Assembly: GCA_031310005.1 (NCBI GenBank)
Contig: CM062385.1
Location: 3,162,001 to 3,226,000, forward strand
From: Dactylellina haptotyla
Lineage: Eukaryota; Ascomycota; Orbiliomycetes; Orbiliales; Orbiliaceae
DNA length: 64,000 bases
Direction of reading: 5' to 3'
Below, piece after piece: positions 36,904 to 48,623 of this stretch (positions within the stretch are counted from its first letter, which is position 1; every line of letters begins with the position of its first letter). The position numbers and the translations under genes are program-made. The notes under the pieces are model-generated. The model searched no databases. It had not been told where the DNA came from and saw only the letters and a list, made by a program, of their open reading frames with translations.

Positions 36904-37997
36904 ATGCCCCCTGATACTTCAACGGTCACTCGTTCGACCGCGAGAGGATTCCAAATACTCGTACTACCGTCTAAGGGCCCTCTGAGCTCAGCCTTCAGCC
37001 AAAAGTTCATCCAAGGAGATACCAGCTCGGACTACGGACCCCAATGTATCTTCTTGACACTAGAACTATCGCATAAACAAGACCAGCCGGCATCGTGTTC
37101 ACTTTCTATCACCTATCCGATTACCAATTCTAGGATCAATAGATTAAAGTACGACGATCCCGAGAATGTTAGGATTTTCTACAAGATTGGGACAAATGCG
37201 CACGATGCGGATATGCTCTGGATCGTATCTAGATCCCTACCAAAGGTATTGCAGATATTGATTGATGTCTTCTTCGCATATGCACTCGAAATTTTAGATG
37301 TCCACGATCTAATATTGTTTATCATTGGAATAAAACTACATAGGTCGATCACAGATCGAGTACGAAAAATGCGCCCTGGAAAAGTATTCAACTGGAAGTT
37401 AAAAACTTAAAGAATCTAAATAACCATCATGCTTTCTACTTACGAGGCATCCAAGGTCGGAAGATCAGCGCGGAATTCCTTGCCAACTGCACACTGGGAA
37501 GAATAAAATCCTTTGACATCGCCACCCCTGCGAATTATGACAAATTGGAGGAATATACGGAGGAAGCATTTCTCATTTCGCTACCTCAGGTATGTAACCA
37601 TCATAATGAAGATTATCGAACGGATTATTATGCTAACTTAGAGGCACGGATGTCGTAACAGGCACTGACTTGCAAATCCAATGATGAGTTCCTCGTCGCA
37701 TTGAAAGCTGCGCACCGATTATCTGGAGAACTGAAGCCTCAACTAGCGAGCTCTGTCCGGGATTTTGAGGAACCGGATACTGATAGATATTCTGCGGATT
37801 CAATTGAATCAAACGTTGAATTGGAAGTTTCAGACTCATCGAACGCCGGGGAGACGTCGAAACCAGGCACTCAAATCCAACAAAACAACACCGAGTTGCC
37901 CAAAAATTACGAAAGAAACCACCAAGTTACCGGGATCCTTCTAGGGGGCGAGGCAGCCGAATTTCCAGGCATCGGAGTATTTGCAGAAAGGTCTTAG
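36904..37997 (+). CDS. Hypothetical three-exon protein
   Basis: Exons 36904-37245, 37344-37589 and 37662-37997 give 307 aa with closed phase. Intron 1 (98 nt) has donor GTATTG, branch TCTAAT and acceptor CATAG. Intron 2 (72 nt) has donor GTATGT, branch GCTAAC and acceptor AACAG. I recognise no family. The first two thirds look globular, with alternating strands and charged turns (CIFLTLELSH, RIFYKIGTNAHDADMLWIV, KISAEFLANCTLGRIKSFDI). The last third is acidic and Ser/Asn/Glu-rich and probably disordered. No signal peptide or membrane helix is seen. Exon 2 is not visible as a simple open frame from an ATG, so the gene is easily missed. The consistent phases, paired branch sites and acceptors and continuous protein-like content support it. 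Confidence 0.7.
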
Positions 37998-39205
37998 GTC
38001 GGCGTCCTGCATAATGAACTCGTTGCGAGCAAAGGGGATACCACAGATTTACAAACGGGAAGTTGGTTGGATATCTTTAAACGGGAGTTCACCGAAGACG
38101 GAAACGATAAATGATCTACATAATTTGTGGTCGTTAAAGCAAGGCTCCCGAGTTTTCTGACAGCAGCACAAGGATAATATGATCGTGGAGCTCTCATCAA
38201 AATATAAGGACATCCGCCACATGGCTAGTTTGCGGAGAGATTAAAAACAACTCGCTTAAAGATTTAAATGCCGCTTTTGAGTGGCCAACGGGCTTGAAAT
38301 TGCTATTTATTTTATCCCATTCGAGTAAACAGTATCAGCGAATAAAAAATTGTTAACTATAATTTGGATCTAACTCTTAGAATGCGGAGATTACTGTCCA
38401 GAAAGGGTATATCACGTTTAGCCAGCCGAGATGTTACCCTTATTCTCCGTAGGCGTTTGGGGTTTTCCTCTATCTGATGGGAGGTAGTTTTGTTTTGTGA
38501 CCTGTCAATATTATTTCTCGGAGTAATATTAACACTACCGAGACAATTAAGATGTCTGGTGTCGGTGATGAAAAGGGTCCCGCGTCCGTGTGGATGGGAT
38601 ATTACTCGCATGACATGAACGCAAACTTGGCGCGAAAGGACCGTTTGATTCGGTGTCCGCGGTTCGCTGAGGCCGACCCACCAGGAGATAGCGAGTTAAG
38701 GCAACCGAAAAAGTCGGCCCGACGGAAACGGTGAGGATCAGTCAGTCAGTCACATTTAGGCTTGTCAGTTGGAACTACCGAATGTTCGATATAGGCTATA
38801 TGCGCGAATGTGCGAAAAAAAACTGAACAGAAAAAAAGGACCACGGGATCTCGATAATATGTTTGTGTAACGGGTAATGATTATTATGCTAAGCTAGCTA
38901 AATACTGGTGACTAATACACATGCGCGTTCTTTGTTTGAACGGGACCATGATTTCGTGACTCCAAAAACTCCAACTGATCATAAAAATGCAGTATATAAG
39001 GAAAACCCTTGAAATTATTAATAATTTTTCTATCCCCCAATGTAGATGAATGAATGTCGACGGAGAGGTCTATAAGTATTTTTGACACACAGAGAAAAAA
39101 AAGAAAGGGTATGGTGGAGATGTTTATGTATAAGAAAGCAAAAAAAGGAAATTTGTGATTAAAGCATACTCTATCGCTGGAGGGAAAGGCTGAGGATATG
39201 CGCGC
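37998..39205. other. Convergent intergenic region, no gene seen
   Basis: About 1.2 kb between the stops of the hypothetical gene and the MFS exporter. It is A-rich towards 39000-39170. Short frames near 38357-38734 are not supported. Confidence 0.5.
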
Positions 39206-41167
39206 TTATGCGGCACCACCCATTTCAATCTTCTTTCCCTTGACGCTCTTCCATTCAAGACCGAGAGCACCGAAGATGCTCAATCCCATGAATGCAACAG
39301 AGATGTAGAAAGTCTGTGTCAAGCTGAGATTGTATGCGCGGAGGACACCGGGCAAGAATTCGGATGGAAGGGTGGCCTTCAAGCTGGTAGCACCGGTAGC
39401 CAAGACGATGGTGGGGTCGAGATTTGGAACCTCTGAGCTCAAGTTCTTGACAAGCTGGTTGTTGAAGACGTTCTGGGCGATAGAGATGGCGAGAGCACCA
39501 CCAAGAGTCTGGGCGAAAATGATGATGGCAGTACCGGTAGCGATATCACGGTGCTTGAGAACATTCTGGACGGCAATGAGTGGCTGTTGCATACCCATAC
39601 CGATACCGAGACCGAACATAGCTTGATACCCAATCCAGGCTGGATGTGCGGTATCGACCTCCCAAGTAGACATGAGACCAGCACCGACAGTTCCGAGGAT
39701 TGCAGAGCCGATGACGAATGGATTGTAGTATCCGGTAACAGTGACGAGGCCACCTGCGATAATGGACATGATGACCAAGGTGAGAATCATTGGCAGATTC
39801 ATGATACCAGACTTGGTGGCAGACACGGACTTGATGGCCTGGAACCAAATTGGGACGAAGTAGACCATGACGAAGAAAGCAGAGCCAAGCATAGCAGCGA
39901 ACCAAGCACCAGATGCGACGGAGCGTTGCTTCAAGATTCTGGGAGGGACGGTAGCCTTGTCCTGCTTCCAGATTTGGATAGCAATGAAAGCGATGAGCAG
40001 GAGACCGGCAATGACGAGAAGAGCGATGATACGCCCGTTCTTCCACTCGTACTTGGAACCACCCCATTGGAGAGCGAGCAACAAGCAGATGATGGCTGGC
40101 ATGAAAACGACGGTTCCGTGGACATCGAACTGCTCGACTCTCTCTTTCCAGCCGCCGGTGACACCCTTAGACTGGCGGATGTCGGTGTAGAAGAAGAAGA
40201 TGAAGGCGCAGGTGACAGCTCCGAATGGCAAGTTGATCCAGAAACACCATCTCCAGGTCTAAGACATGTCACGTTAGGAACATTCGGCAGAAATAACCAA
40301 AAGAAGAATAAACTCACAAGCTTCTCGCTATCAGTGAAGACACCACCGAGAAGAGGACCAGCGACGGAGGCGAGACCGTACATGGATCCAATCATACCAG
40401 TGTATGTTGGGCGCTTCTCAAGAGGGACGGTTTGGGCGACAATGAGGAGGGCACCGGCGAAGATACCAGCGGAACCGATACCAGCGATGGCACGTCCGAT
40501 GATAAGAGCGGTGGATGTTGGAGCGGCAGCACAAACGATGGATCCAATCTCGAAGATGAAGAGGGCGGAGAGGTAGACCCATTTCACGGAGTAGAAAGTG
40601 TAGAATTTTCCGAAGAGCAGCTGGAAGGCACAGGTGGTCAAGAGATAGGCACTACCGTACCAACCGACATCGTCAAGCGATTTGAAGTGGTCGGTGATTT
40701 TGGGAATGGCAGTCGCAATAATTGTATTGTCTAGACCGAGCACGAAGAATTAGCATAAGAGTTCATTATTCGTATTCGGGGTTCTGGATCCGGCCGAAGT
40801 CTGGGTTGGGATGCAGTTTCCGCAACGGGACACGGTGCTGCAGGGAGCAGGGAGGAAGAGAGAAAAACATACCAAGGGCCATGCAGAAAACGGACAAGCA
40901 CAAGGCGATGCTGATGACGGTCAGCTTCCACGCCGTTGGGTATTCGTGCATCGACTCGATCGTCTGTGTCTTCTCGAGCTCGTTGTTCTTCTCGTCAATG
41001 GGGGACTCGTCAACGGGTTTCAGTTGGTTCGAGTGGCTCGTTGTCGAGCCGCGCTCGCCCTTCTCGCCATCATCGATGGAGCCCGCCGCGGAGGGGGCAG
41101 CCAAAGTGGAGGTTTCAGTGCCGGGATTCATTTCGTCGTGAGGAACTGCGAGTTCCGAATTGCCCAT
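39206..41167 (-). CDS. MFS multidrug-type exporter, DHA2 (14-TM)
   Basis: Three exons, 41167-40873, 40730-40318 and 40258-39206, give 586 aa. Intron 1 (142 nt) has donor GTATGT, branch GCTAAT and acceptor TCTAG. Intron 2 (59 nt) has donor GTGAGT, branch CTAAC and acceptor CTTAG. A hydrophilic acidic N-terminal tail of about 80 residues precedes 14 predicted membrane helices. The first splice restores [18 protein letters not shown], the helix 1 signature of the DHA2 family. Antiporter motif C appears as [12 protein letters not shown] in helix 5, and [12 protein letters not shown] follows helix 5. Relatives export drugs or secondary metabolites by proton antiport at the plasma membrane. No biosynthetic genes are adjacent, so a toxin-efflux role for a cluster is not supported. 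Codon bias is strong. Confidence 0.95.
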
Positions 41168-44072
41168 CTTTGGCTTTCTTTTATATTTATTTACTTTCGA
41201 AACGGGAGAGAAATGTGCAACTGTCGGTGAAGGAATGTGGATGTGTTGCCTTGTCGTTCGACAGCCGAAGTCCGTTCTATCGGCGCAGATACCAATGCAA
41301 GGCGAGATGCAAATGATAAATGGATGGCGATGATGATGATATCAAAAAAGGGACAGAGGAAGCGTCCAGACGATGGAGGGCTCGACGGAGATATTATATA
41401 GTTGGTTGCATTATTTTTGGATTTCTCCCTGTGGGTGGATCGGAAGCCAGTAAGCCCGGGCGGGCCTGTGCCTTCAGCGGGCAATCTTCTTTCTGCGGTT
41501 GCTTTGCACCGAAATTTTGATAACGACGGAAATGGCGTCGCAGCTTTGCTGATTTGCTTCTTCTGCCATGCTTTTTTCCTTTCTTCTCGGTGCGCTAGCA
41601 AGAAAAGCCAAATTTTCTTTGTCAGCCGGCGAATCAGAGTGCCTCTCGCACCAGGCCGTGGAGGTCAAATAGCTCCGAGATGTGGGACATGTGCCCGAAA
41701 GGGTAAACAATTCTCGGACTGGGCGACAAATTCCGATCCGACCGGGCTGGAGCGAAGCACCTGGACTGAGTAAGGGGCTCTCACGCAGGAAGAAAAATAT
41801 CCCCCTTTGATATGATATTCCTTCATGCTATCCTGCTATCCCGGACCCAGTTCCAAGAAATCAGTTCGGGTTTTTGATGACTCAGGGTGACCAGACCCTC
41901 TTGGCCTGCAAGGGAAGCAATTTTTTCCCCCATCGTGGGCTTCCGGTGGCCCCTGCTTGTTACTATTCTCGCGGATGGCACCCAGTAACGAAGCATAACA
42001 ACAGACAGACTAACATCATCACGCTGGCGTTACGCATAACGTTGTCGAAGGGTCTACAGATTCGAAAAAAGGCGGGCTTATACCGTCTGTACGACCGACA
42101 TGAGAGCTAACATGTTCGTTGTCTGATAGACACTCCATTTGAAGCCTCGTAACGTTGACAAATGATAGATCCGCATGGCGATGGGGCATGCATGGATAAC
42201 ACGATAGCGTCGTCAGCGTGGTATCGTATCGCCCGGGCCCGTAGGAATCCATTTGAAGCGTTTGAAACCAAGTGTTATCATTCGTGGTGCGCTAACTAGA
42301 ACGTGGAAATAAGATGTGGGTTACGATTAAAATTCGTGGGTGCTTACGACCGGGCCCATGGAGAGGCCTGTTCACGCTGTCAGCACGTCGCGCCTGATTG
42401 GAAGCAGAAGGCCTCTTCTGCCTCCGCGCACCGGCGGACCGGAAGTCATTTTGCCCTCCGAAAGCAGAGTTTGCTGGTGTCCTCGCGGAGGAACAAGGAA
42501 GGCTATCTGCCGAACTCTAAACGGGACAAGCAAACAGCGGATTACTAAGTCCGCTAACACCTTGCAACATTATTGCAGAGCCCAATGTACATTCGGAATC
42601 AACATGAATCATATGTGGGTTTTCTCCGAGCGACACTCCTTCGTCGTTTTGAGATCATCCCTCAACTGCCGTGAAAAGTAGGCCGCACCGTTCATCTCAC
42701 GCTACCCGGAGACTTTTTACTTGCGTGGAAAAGTCCTTCAACTACCTTTTTCACAGGGTCCCAATTGATCATGAGGATTTCTTTTACGGAACTCTTTCAC
42801 GATGTTCCGTAGCTTACTGTTGTGTCTAGGAATCCTTTTTCGTGTCAAAATTGCAAGTGAAAATTTGTTGTACTGTACTGCGAATGTTTTCCCCTTTGAG
42901 CATCTTAGCGGGAAACTTCGGGTGGTTATTGGTTCCCGTGCAAGCTGCCAAAGCTGACCCCTTGGGGCGGCGAAAACAAAAAAACAAGATCCTAGGAAAG
43001 CGTATCAATTTTTAGTCTGGCTCTCGGAAGCTCCGTCCCTCTTGTATTCCGCTAGCATGGAACAAGGTTGTGCCAATGAATTCTGTTAGACCTAAATCTC
43101 CCTCAAAAAAGCAGTCGACACAAATCCAGAGACAGCGAGTGCTACGGCTAGACTATTTCAGTGCTAAAATTCCAGCTCGATGAAATGTATGCAAGGGCTA
43201 CTGCTGGTTCTGCATGTTCATCCGATGCTACGCGACGTCGTCGATGTCGGGTCTCAAAGAGAGCCAATGCCGCATCCATCAATGATCTCATGACTCGATT
43301 CTAAATACAGGAAACGAGCTCACGAGGTCGAATTAAAAATAGAGGAGGACATTTAGGAAACTCACGAACGTTCAGAGCTATCCCATTGAATGGCCCAGTT
43401 TGGCGAGCCTTTGCGGGTAGGGCTGGATGAGCGAAATAACACGATAGGGCCAAAATTTAGATTTCCGATCTCAATCGAACTCCACTCGGTTCTCGTTACC
43501 TCATGACTTCCAAACAACACAAATCTGTAGAAATCGATATTGATCTATCCCTGCTGGTGCAACTTTGTGGCCTGTAGCTTCAAGAAACCAAATTTTTTTA
43601 ACATCCCGTCAATATTCAAAGGGGAATTTTGAGGCTACTTTGGGCAGCTGCTAGCGCTGATGCTCTAATGCCCCGGTAAACAATAATATTTCAGAACTTT
43701 GACTCATCGACTTCCTATGTATATATTTGTGTTGGTCAAAACTTTAGCCCAAAAGCTTGAATATCGCGCCGTCTAACTAAGACTGAATCCCGTATAACGC
43801 ATTGGGTTGTTTCTGGATTGCTCGACCTCATACACATTATCAAATATCTTGCCCAATTGCGACCGGCTACCCCAGCCCAATTCGATATCCATTTATCACG
43901 CCAACCCTTGACGCCTGCAATAGCCACGGTCTTGAATCTCGGATCCGAGCTTGGCGAACTATTCAAAGATATCTTATTTTCGAGCGAACCCAAGTGAAGC
44001 AATATCTAGCGAGAACAAGCATTGGCACCCAGATATCAAATTAAATCCAACATCAACGCAGCTGTAGTAGCT
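41168..44072. other. Divergent intergenic region, no gene seen
   Basis: About 2.9 kb between the divergent starts of the MFS exporter and the GNAT gene. It includes a TATATAAT-like element on the minus strand near 41395, about 230 nt upstream of the exporter start. Other short frames are not supported. Confidence 0.5.
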
Positions 44073-44693
44073 ATGGCGGAAAGCCATCCGATCCCCAACT
44101 TTCAACAAGCTAGCGAGCCCGGATCGAAAAACCCGGCCGTCGTTGCAGATATCCCGCTTGCGCCTCCCTTTGATGATTATTACCTTTCCACGCTAACAGC
44201 CGCCGACTTTCCCCGCCTTGTGCAGCTCTATAATGATACCGATCTCTCGACAATTTTGTACAGCGCACCGTATCCCTACACTATCGAGGACGCCCATTGG
44301 TTTAATGACAATAAGGCCCACACATCTTACCCTGACTTCCCTGGAACCCACGAAGCATGGGTCGTTCGTTCAAGATCCAATAATGGCCTTTTGATCGGCA
44401 TCTGTGGTACCCACCCTCATCCTGAAAACATTGAAAAAAACTTCAGGCTTGGCTATTTTCTGGCTCCGGAGTTCAGACAGAAGGGGATAATGCCAGTTGT
44501 GGTGGCCGAAGTGTTGAAGAATTTCCCTGGCGCAAAGTTCCAAGCGGAGGCCGAAGTTGGCAACATGGGCAGCCAGAAGGTGTTAGATAAATGCGGCTTT
44601 CAGAAAGTTGACGGCTGGGTAACGGAACTGGAGTGGCCAGAAAGCAAAGGTGGCGGAGTGAGGAAGCTTGTGAGGTTCACCAAAGATTGTTAG
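44073..44693 (+). CDS. GNAT N-acetyltransferase (RimJ/RimL type)
   Basis: Single exon, 206 aa from the ATG at 44073. The open frame extends 51 nt upstream, but without an ATG. The N-terminal 35 residues are variable. The GNAT domain runs from about residue 36, with LTAADFPRLVQLYND at its start and a GLLIGICGTHPH strand. The acetyl-CoA loop region RLGYFLAPEFRQKGIMPVV matches motif A with an RQKG turn, and NMGSQKVLDKCGFQKVDGW matches motif B near the C-terminus. It transfers acetyl groups from acetyl-CoA to an amine, whose identity is unknown. The length matches stand-alone family members. No targeting sequence is visible. Confidence 0.9.
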   Translation: MAESHPIPNFQQASEPGSKNPAVVADIPLAPPFDDYYLSTLTAADFPRLVQLYNDTDLSTILYSAPYPYTIEDAHWFNDNKAHTSYPDFPGTHEAWVVRSRSNNGLLIGICGTHPHPENIEKNFRLGYFLAPEFRQKGIMPVVVAEVLKNFPGAKFQAEAEVGNMGSQKVLDKCGFQKVDGWVTELEWPESKGGGVRKLVRFTKDC

Positions 44694-45259
44694 ATCGGGC
44701 TTGGCTGTTTCAATCAATATATGTATAGTAAACCGCAATGAGGTTCCAAGAACTGTAACCGTCCATCGTGAGCTATCACTTTTTCAAGTCCTTCGGATTC
44801 GAAATCTGAGGCGCAAGTCCATGGTACCACCATCTACCGTTACCCCCTCGCTGGTAAGGAGTCGCTAGGCGTTCTCGCGTATCGAAATTGAGTTAGATCG
44901 CATGTACTCTGACCATATTCGGCTGAGGCATGGCCGGATTCGGCAATGCTCCCTTTGACTATCACGACGAAATCACCCGCAAACAAAATACTCTCAGGTA
45001 AACGTCAGGGACATGCAATATCAAAATAAGAATGTTTCCAAGCCATCCCGTCAGTCCAACATTTTGTCCATCTTTATATTTTTTTTAATATTATGCGAAA
45101 GGTAACGTTAATACCGACGGACCGGAAGGCTGAGCCGCGGAGCCTATTTCATTATCTCAAATCCGATAGCTGCGCATCGATTTCAAGCTTTCTTCGATAA
45201 CATAGATTGCCTTTGGTACTACTTTCATCAGGCCGGGGGTCGGAAAGGGGAAGCCCACT
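44694..45259. other. Intergenic, no gene seen
   Basis: About 570 nt holding the GNAT 3' flank and the promoter of the following membrane-protein gene. Confidence 0.55.
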
Positions 45260-47274
45260 ATGAGCGTTAACGACACTCTACACACGCACTCCACCGGAAA
45301 CCTCGCGCAGAACGACCCCGACTATAACGCTGGCGACGCTAATGGGATCGTTCTTCCCGTGGGTCCGGTACACGATTGTGTAGGCTATTATTGAACCATG
45401 TTAGCTTGAGGGTTGATAACTGATAATTTGACCTGCAGGCCGAAGATAGAAAAACCGAATATCTAGTACTATATGCTATCTGTCATTCGCTATCGGCGAT
45501 ATTCGTTGGCTTGAGGATATATACTAGAGTATTTATTGTTAAATATTTTGGGCAGGATGATATCTGGATACTCATTTCGATGGTTAGTCTACTCTCTTCA
45601 TACAACCGGGACTATTTGCAATGATTTCTTGGATTGAACAATTCGATGGAGCAAGCATATGCTAATATTAGACTTCCGAGGTAGGCTATTGGTAATGGGA
45701 TACTTGCTTACGATTTAATGTGTAAGATTCGAGTATATGAAATACCATAGGAAGAAAGAAGTTTAAACGATTGCTAATATTTGTCCGTTTCTTCGTGCTT
45801 CCGATCTGAAGTCCTCTTCGAGCACGCGCAGGGAGTTCACGTTGGATGCATTGATCCGGAAACCTTGGTCAAAGTACTGAAGGTACGTATCGGCACTGCT
45901 TCCCGATTGTAAGCATATTAGCCACTTGAGCTCTACTGGGTGCGCTATTTTGGAGGGTCATACATCCAAGCGCTCTAATGCTTACCGCGACCGCATTTTT
46001 ATAGATCAAGTATATTGGAGATCCGTTCTTCAGTGTTGCTCTTCAGACCGTTAGAATGTCTCTTTTGACCTTTTACTTACGACTCAGCGCTGGCCCAACT
46101 TTCAGGAAGATAGTGGTGGGCTCCATGATTGCCACTTGGTCGATATGCATCGTATTCCTTATCATATTCGAACTCGAATGCATCCCACCATCGAAGGCAT
46201 GGAGCTTGGAAGTTATATATGCCAACACGTACGACGAATACTGCCTTAACAGGTGGGCATTAGCCTGGGCTTGGTCCGTTTTCGCGATTCTATGCGACTG
46301 TTGGGTACTATTGCTGCCTGTAAAGATGTTGATGGGTACGTGGATGTTATATACTATCATGTTAGACAAGCTGGCGTTGGTGAACTAACAAATAGTTGAA
46401 TCCTCTATATAGCCCTTCGGATTGGCTGGAAGGAAAAAATCATCGTCTTAGGAATTTTTGGGATTGGCCTATTGTAGGTTCTCTGCTAAAGTTTAAAAGC
46501 TGCACGAGATGCTGGCGAGATGGTATGTAGTACTAAATGGAATATAGAGCTTGTATCGCATCGATAATTCGCATCCCGGCCCTCAAATTTCTCAATCAAT
46601 CGCCCGACCCGCTATGTTAGCTAAACATCCCACTGTTTTTGGAATATAAAAGCTAATTCTTACTAGGGGATCAGTATATCGTTAGTGTTACTTCCACGGT
46701 TGAATGGAACCTATGCGTAATGGCAGCTTGTTGTCCTGCTCTCAAGCCCCTCGTCACCAAAATGTTCCCGCACCTTTTGAAAATGGTATCACAGGGCGGA
46801 AGTCTTCGATCCAGACCCGTGACGGAGAACGGATCTCTTCGAATGGTGGAACCGTCCGTCCTAGAGACAGGAGCCACTACTCTTGTATCGTCGAATGACC
46901 CTCGCAGCTCCTCCATCCCGCAATCGCCGAGCAAGATGAGAAAGATTTCAATGCTCATACCCAGCGGTAGACTAAACGAGTTGGGAATGGCACCACAAAT
47001 GCCTCCGGGTGAACGATTCGGGTGGCAGCGATTTATCAACTTCTTTCGTCGTAAGGAAAGCATCGCGGGACAGGATCCCGCACAGATAGGCCATTCCGAG
47101 GCTTCAGAGCGGATAGGAGGACCTAATGTTGGATTTTGGGGGAATCGAAATTGGAATATGGATATGAACCATAACGACTACTGCGTGAATACAGACCATC
47201 GACATCAATTGCCACAACGGTCTAGGAAGTCGTCGCGAAAGGATTCAATTGATGATTATCATGGCCCGACTTAG
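45260..47274 (+). CDS. Rhodopsin-fold integral membrane protein 2 (SAT4/Pth11-like)
   Basis: Eight exons: 45260-45379, 45439-45582, 45685-45721, 45812-45882, 46005-46335, 46413-46473, 46548-46615 and 46667-47274. The total is 1440 nt, 479 aa, with every phase closing. The assembled protein shows the fungal rhodopsin pattern. Helix 1 is followed by FVGLRIYTRVFIVKYFGQDD, helix 2 contains AIGNGILAYDLM, and a loop reads HAQGVHVGCIDPETLVKVLK. VRMSLLTFYLRLS and an EYCLNRWALAWAWSVFAILC helix follow. IGWKEKIIVLGIFGIGLL precedes ACIASIIRI, and the last helix contains STVEWNLCVMAACCPALKPL. A long Ser/Arg-rich tail of about 150 residues follows. The family contains surface sensors; the ligand is unknown. 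Branch sites CTAAT or CTGAT precede most acceptors. The exon 1 donor (GTAGGC) and the 37-nt third exon are the least certain parts. Confidence 0.8.
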
Positions 47275-47454
47275 CTCCGTGATGGCTAATATAGCCCCAC
47301 TACCTTCTCACGATTAAATATGTTCAATATTTTAATTTTAATTTTGGCTTCACTGTATCTATATTATTGGGAGACAAGGGATTTCTCAGGTTAGAAAATA
47401 GTTCCGTAGGTCTCGGCCAGTAGATACGAAATACAATTTCTGTTGAGATATGAA
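47275..47454. other. Short convergent 3' region
   Basis: About 180 nt between the stops of the membrane-protein gene and the aldo/keto reductase. The two 3' untranslated regions probably overlap here. Confidence 0.6.
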
Positions 47455-48623
47455 CTAGTAGAATGTCCTCTCGAGAACTGGGGGTCTGTTCCCCATGATC
47501 TCATCTATCTCCCCGAGTACCGAATCTGTGAGCTTTTGGACTACTGTTAATGCTCTGACGCTATCGTATATCTGCTCTGGTTTCGAGGCTCCGGTGATCG
47601 CAGAGCTGACATTTTTATTGCTGAGAACCCAAGCAAGGGCTAGCTGGGCTTGATTACAACCAAGTTTGTCCGCAACATCCTAGGGAGAGTTAGTCTATTC
47701 ATTCTAAGGTGATAGAAATATGAGCGGTATGCTTACCTTGAGTTTCTTGACTTTGTTCAATTTCTCTTCCCATTCACCAGCTCCCAACAAGGCTTTGACG
47801 TGCTGAATATACGGGTCATCGCTAGTATCTATCCTAGACCCTTCCGGAATGCCATCGTTATATCGACCAGTCAATATCCCCATGTTCAATGGGCTGAATG
47901 TCGTCAAGCCAAGGCCATAGTGTTCATAGAGCAAGGTATAGTCGCCTTCAACCCGTTGTCGTTTCAGAAGATTGTATTCTGGCTGCTCCATGACGGGGCC
48001 AATTAGCCCTAATTTATCGGCCACGCGATGCGCGCTGGCAATTTCATCGGCGTTCCATTCGCTGGTTCCCCAATAGAATGCCTTGCCGGTGTTGATGATG
48101 TGGTTGAATGCACGGACTGTCTCCTCAATTGGCGTGTTTCTGTCCGGTCGATGAGCATAAATGAGATCAACTAAGTAAATTAGCCTAAGGTACTCGGATA
48201 GATTCGAATGTTTCTAGAATTGAACACACCATAATCAAGTTGCAACCTTTTCAAGCTCAAGTCCACGCCCTCGATTATGTGCTTTCTGCTCAACCCTGCG
48301 TTATTGACTGGCATCTCTCCATTGGCCTGCCCCCAGTAGATCTTGGTTGAGATGACCAGATCATTTCTTTTCCAACCAAACTTTTTGATAGCTTCTCCCA
48401 TCACCTTCTCGCTTTCGCCGTCGGCATATCCCTCGGCGCAATCGAAGAAATTGATGCCGCAGTCATAGGCAGCTTTCATGCAGGAGAATGTCTTTTCGTT
48501 CTCAGCATAGCCGCCATATGTGAGCCAACCCCCAATTGAAATTGCGGAGACCTGAAGACCGCTACGACCGAGATAACGGTACTGCATCTTAGGGAGATCG
48601 GAAGGTTTCGTCGAGGCCGCCAT
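47455..48623 (-). CDS. Aldo/keto reductase (Kv-beta-like subgroup)
   Basis: Three exons, 48623-48230, 48170-47737 and 47679-47455, give 350 aa. Introns have GTGTGT and GTAAGC donors, TTAG and CTAG acceptors, and sizes of 59 and 57 nt. The TIM-barrel start [20 protein letters not shown] is followed by the catalytic tetrad: Asp61 and Tyr66 in [15 protein letters not shown], Lys94 in STKIYWG and His138 in LIYAHRPD. The cofactor-end motif [14 protein letters not shown] matches the NADP(H)-binding site of this group. It reduces aldehydes or ketones with NADPH in the cytosol. Sequence pattern and length resemble the potassium-channel beta-subunit-like (AKR6) branch common in fungi, where substrates are mostly unknown. 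Confidence 0.94.

Noticed and set aside
28619-41167. Secondary-metabolite gene cluster (FAD oxidase, MFS exporter, bZIP, reductases)
   Set aside because: No polyketide synthase, NRPS, terpene synthase or prenyltransferase is present, and the genes are spread with unrelated genes and long gaps.
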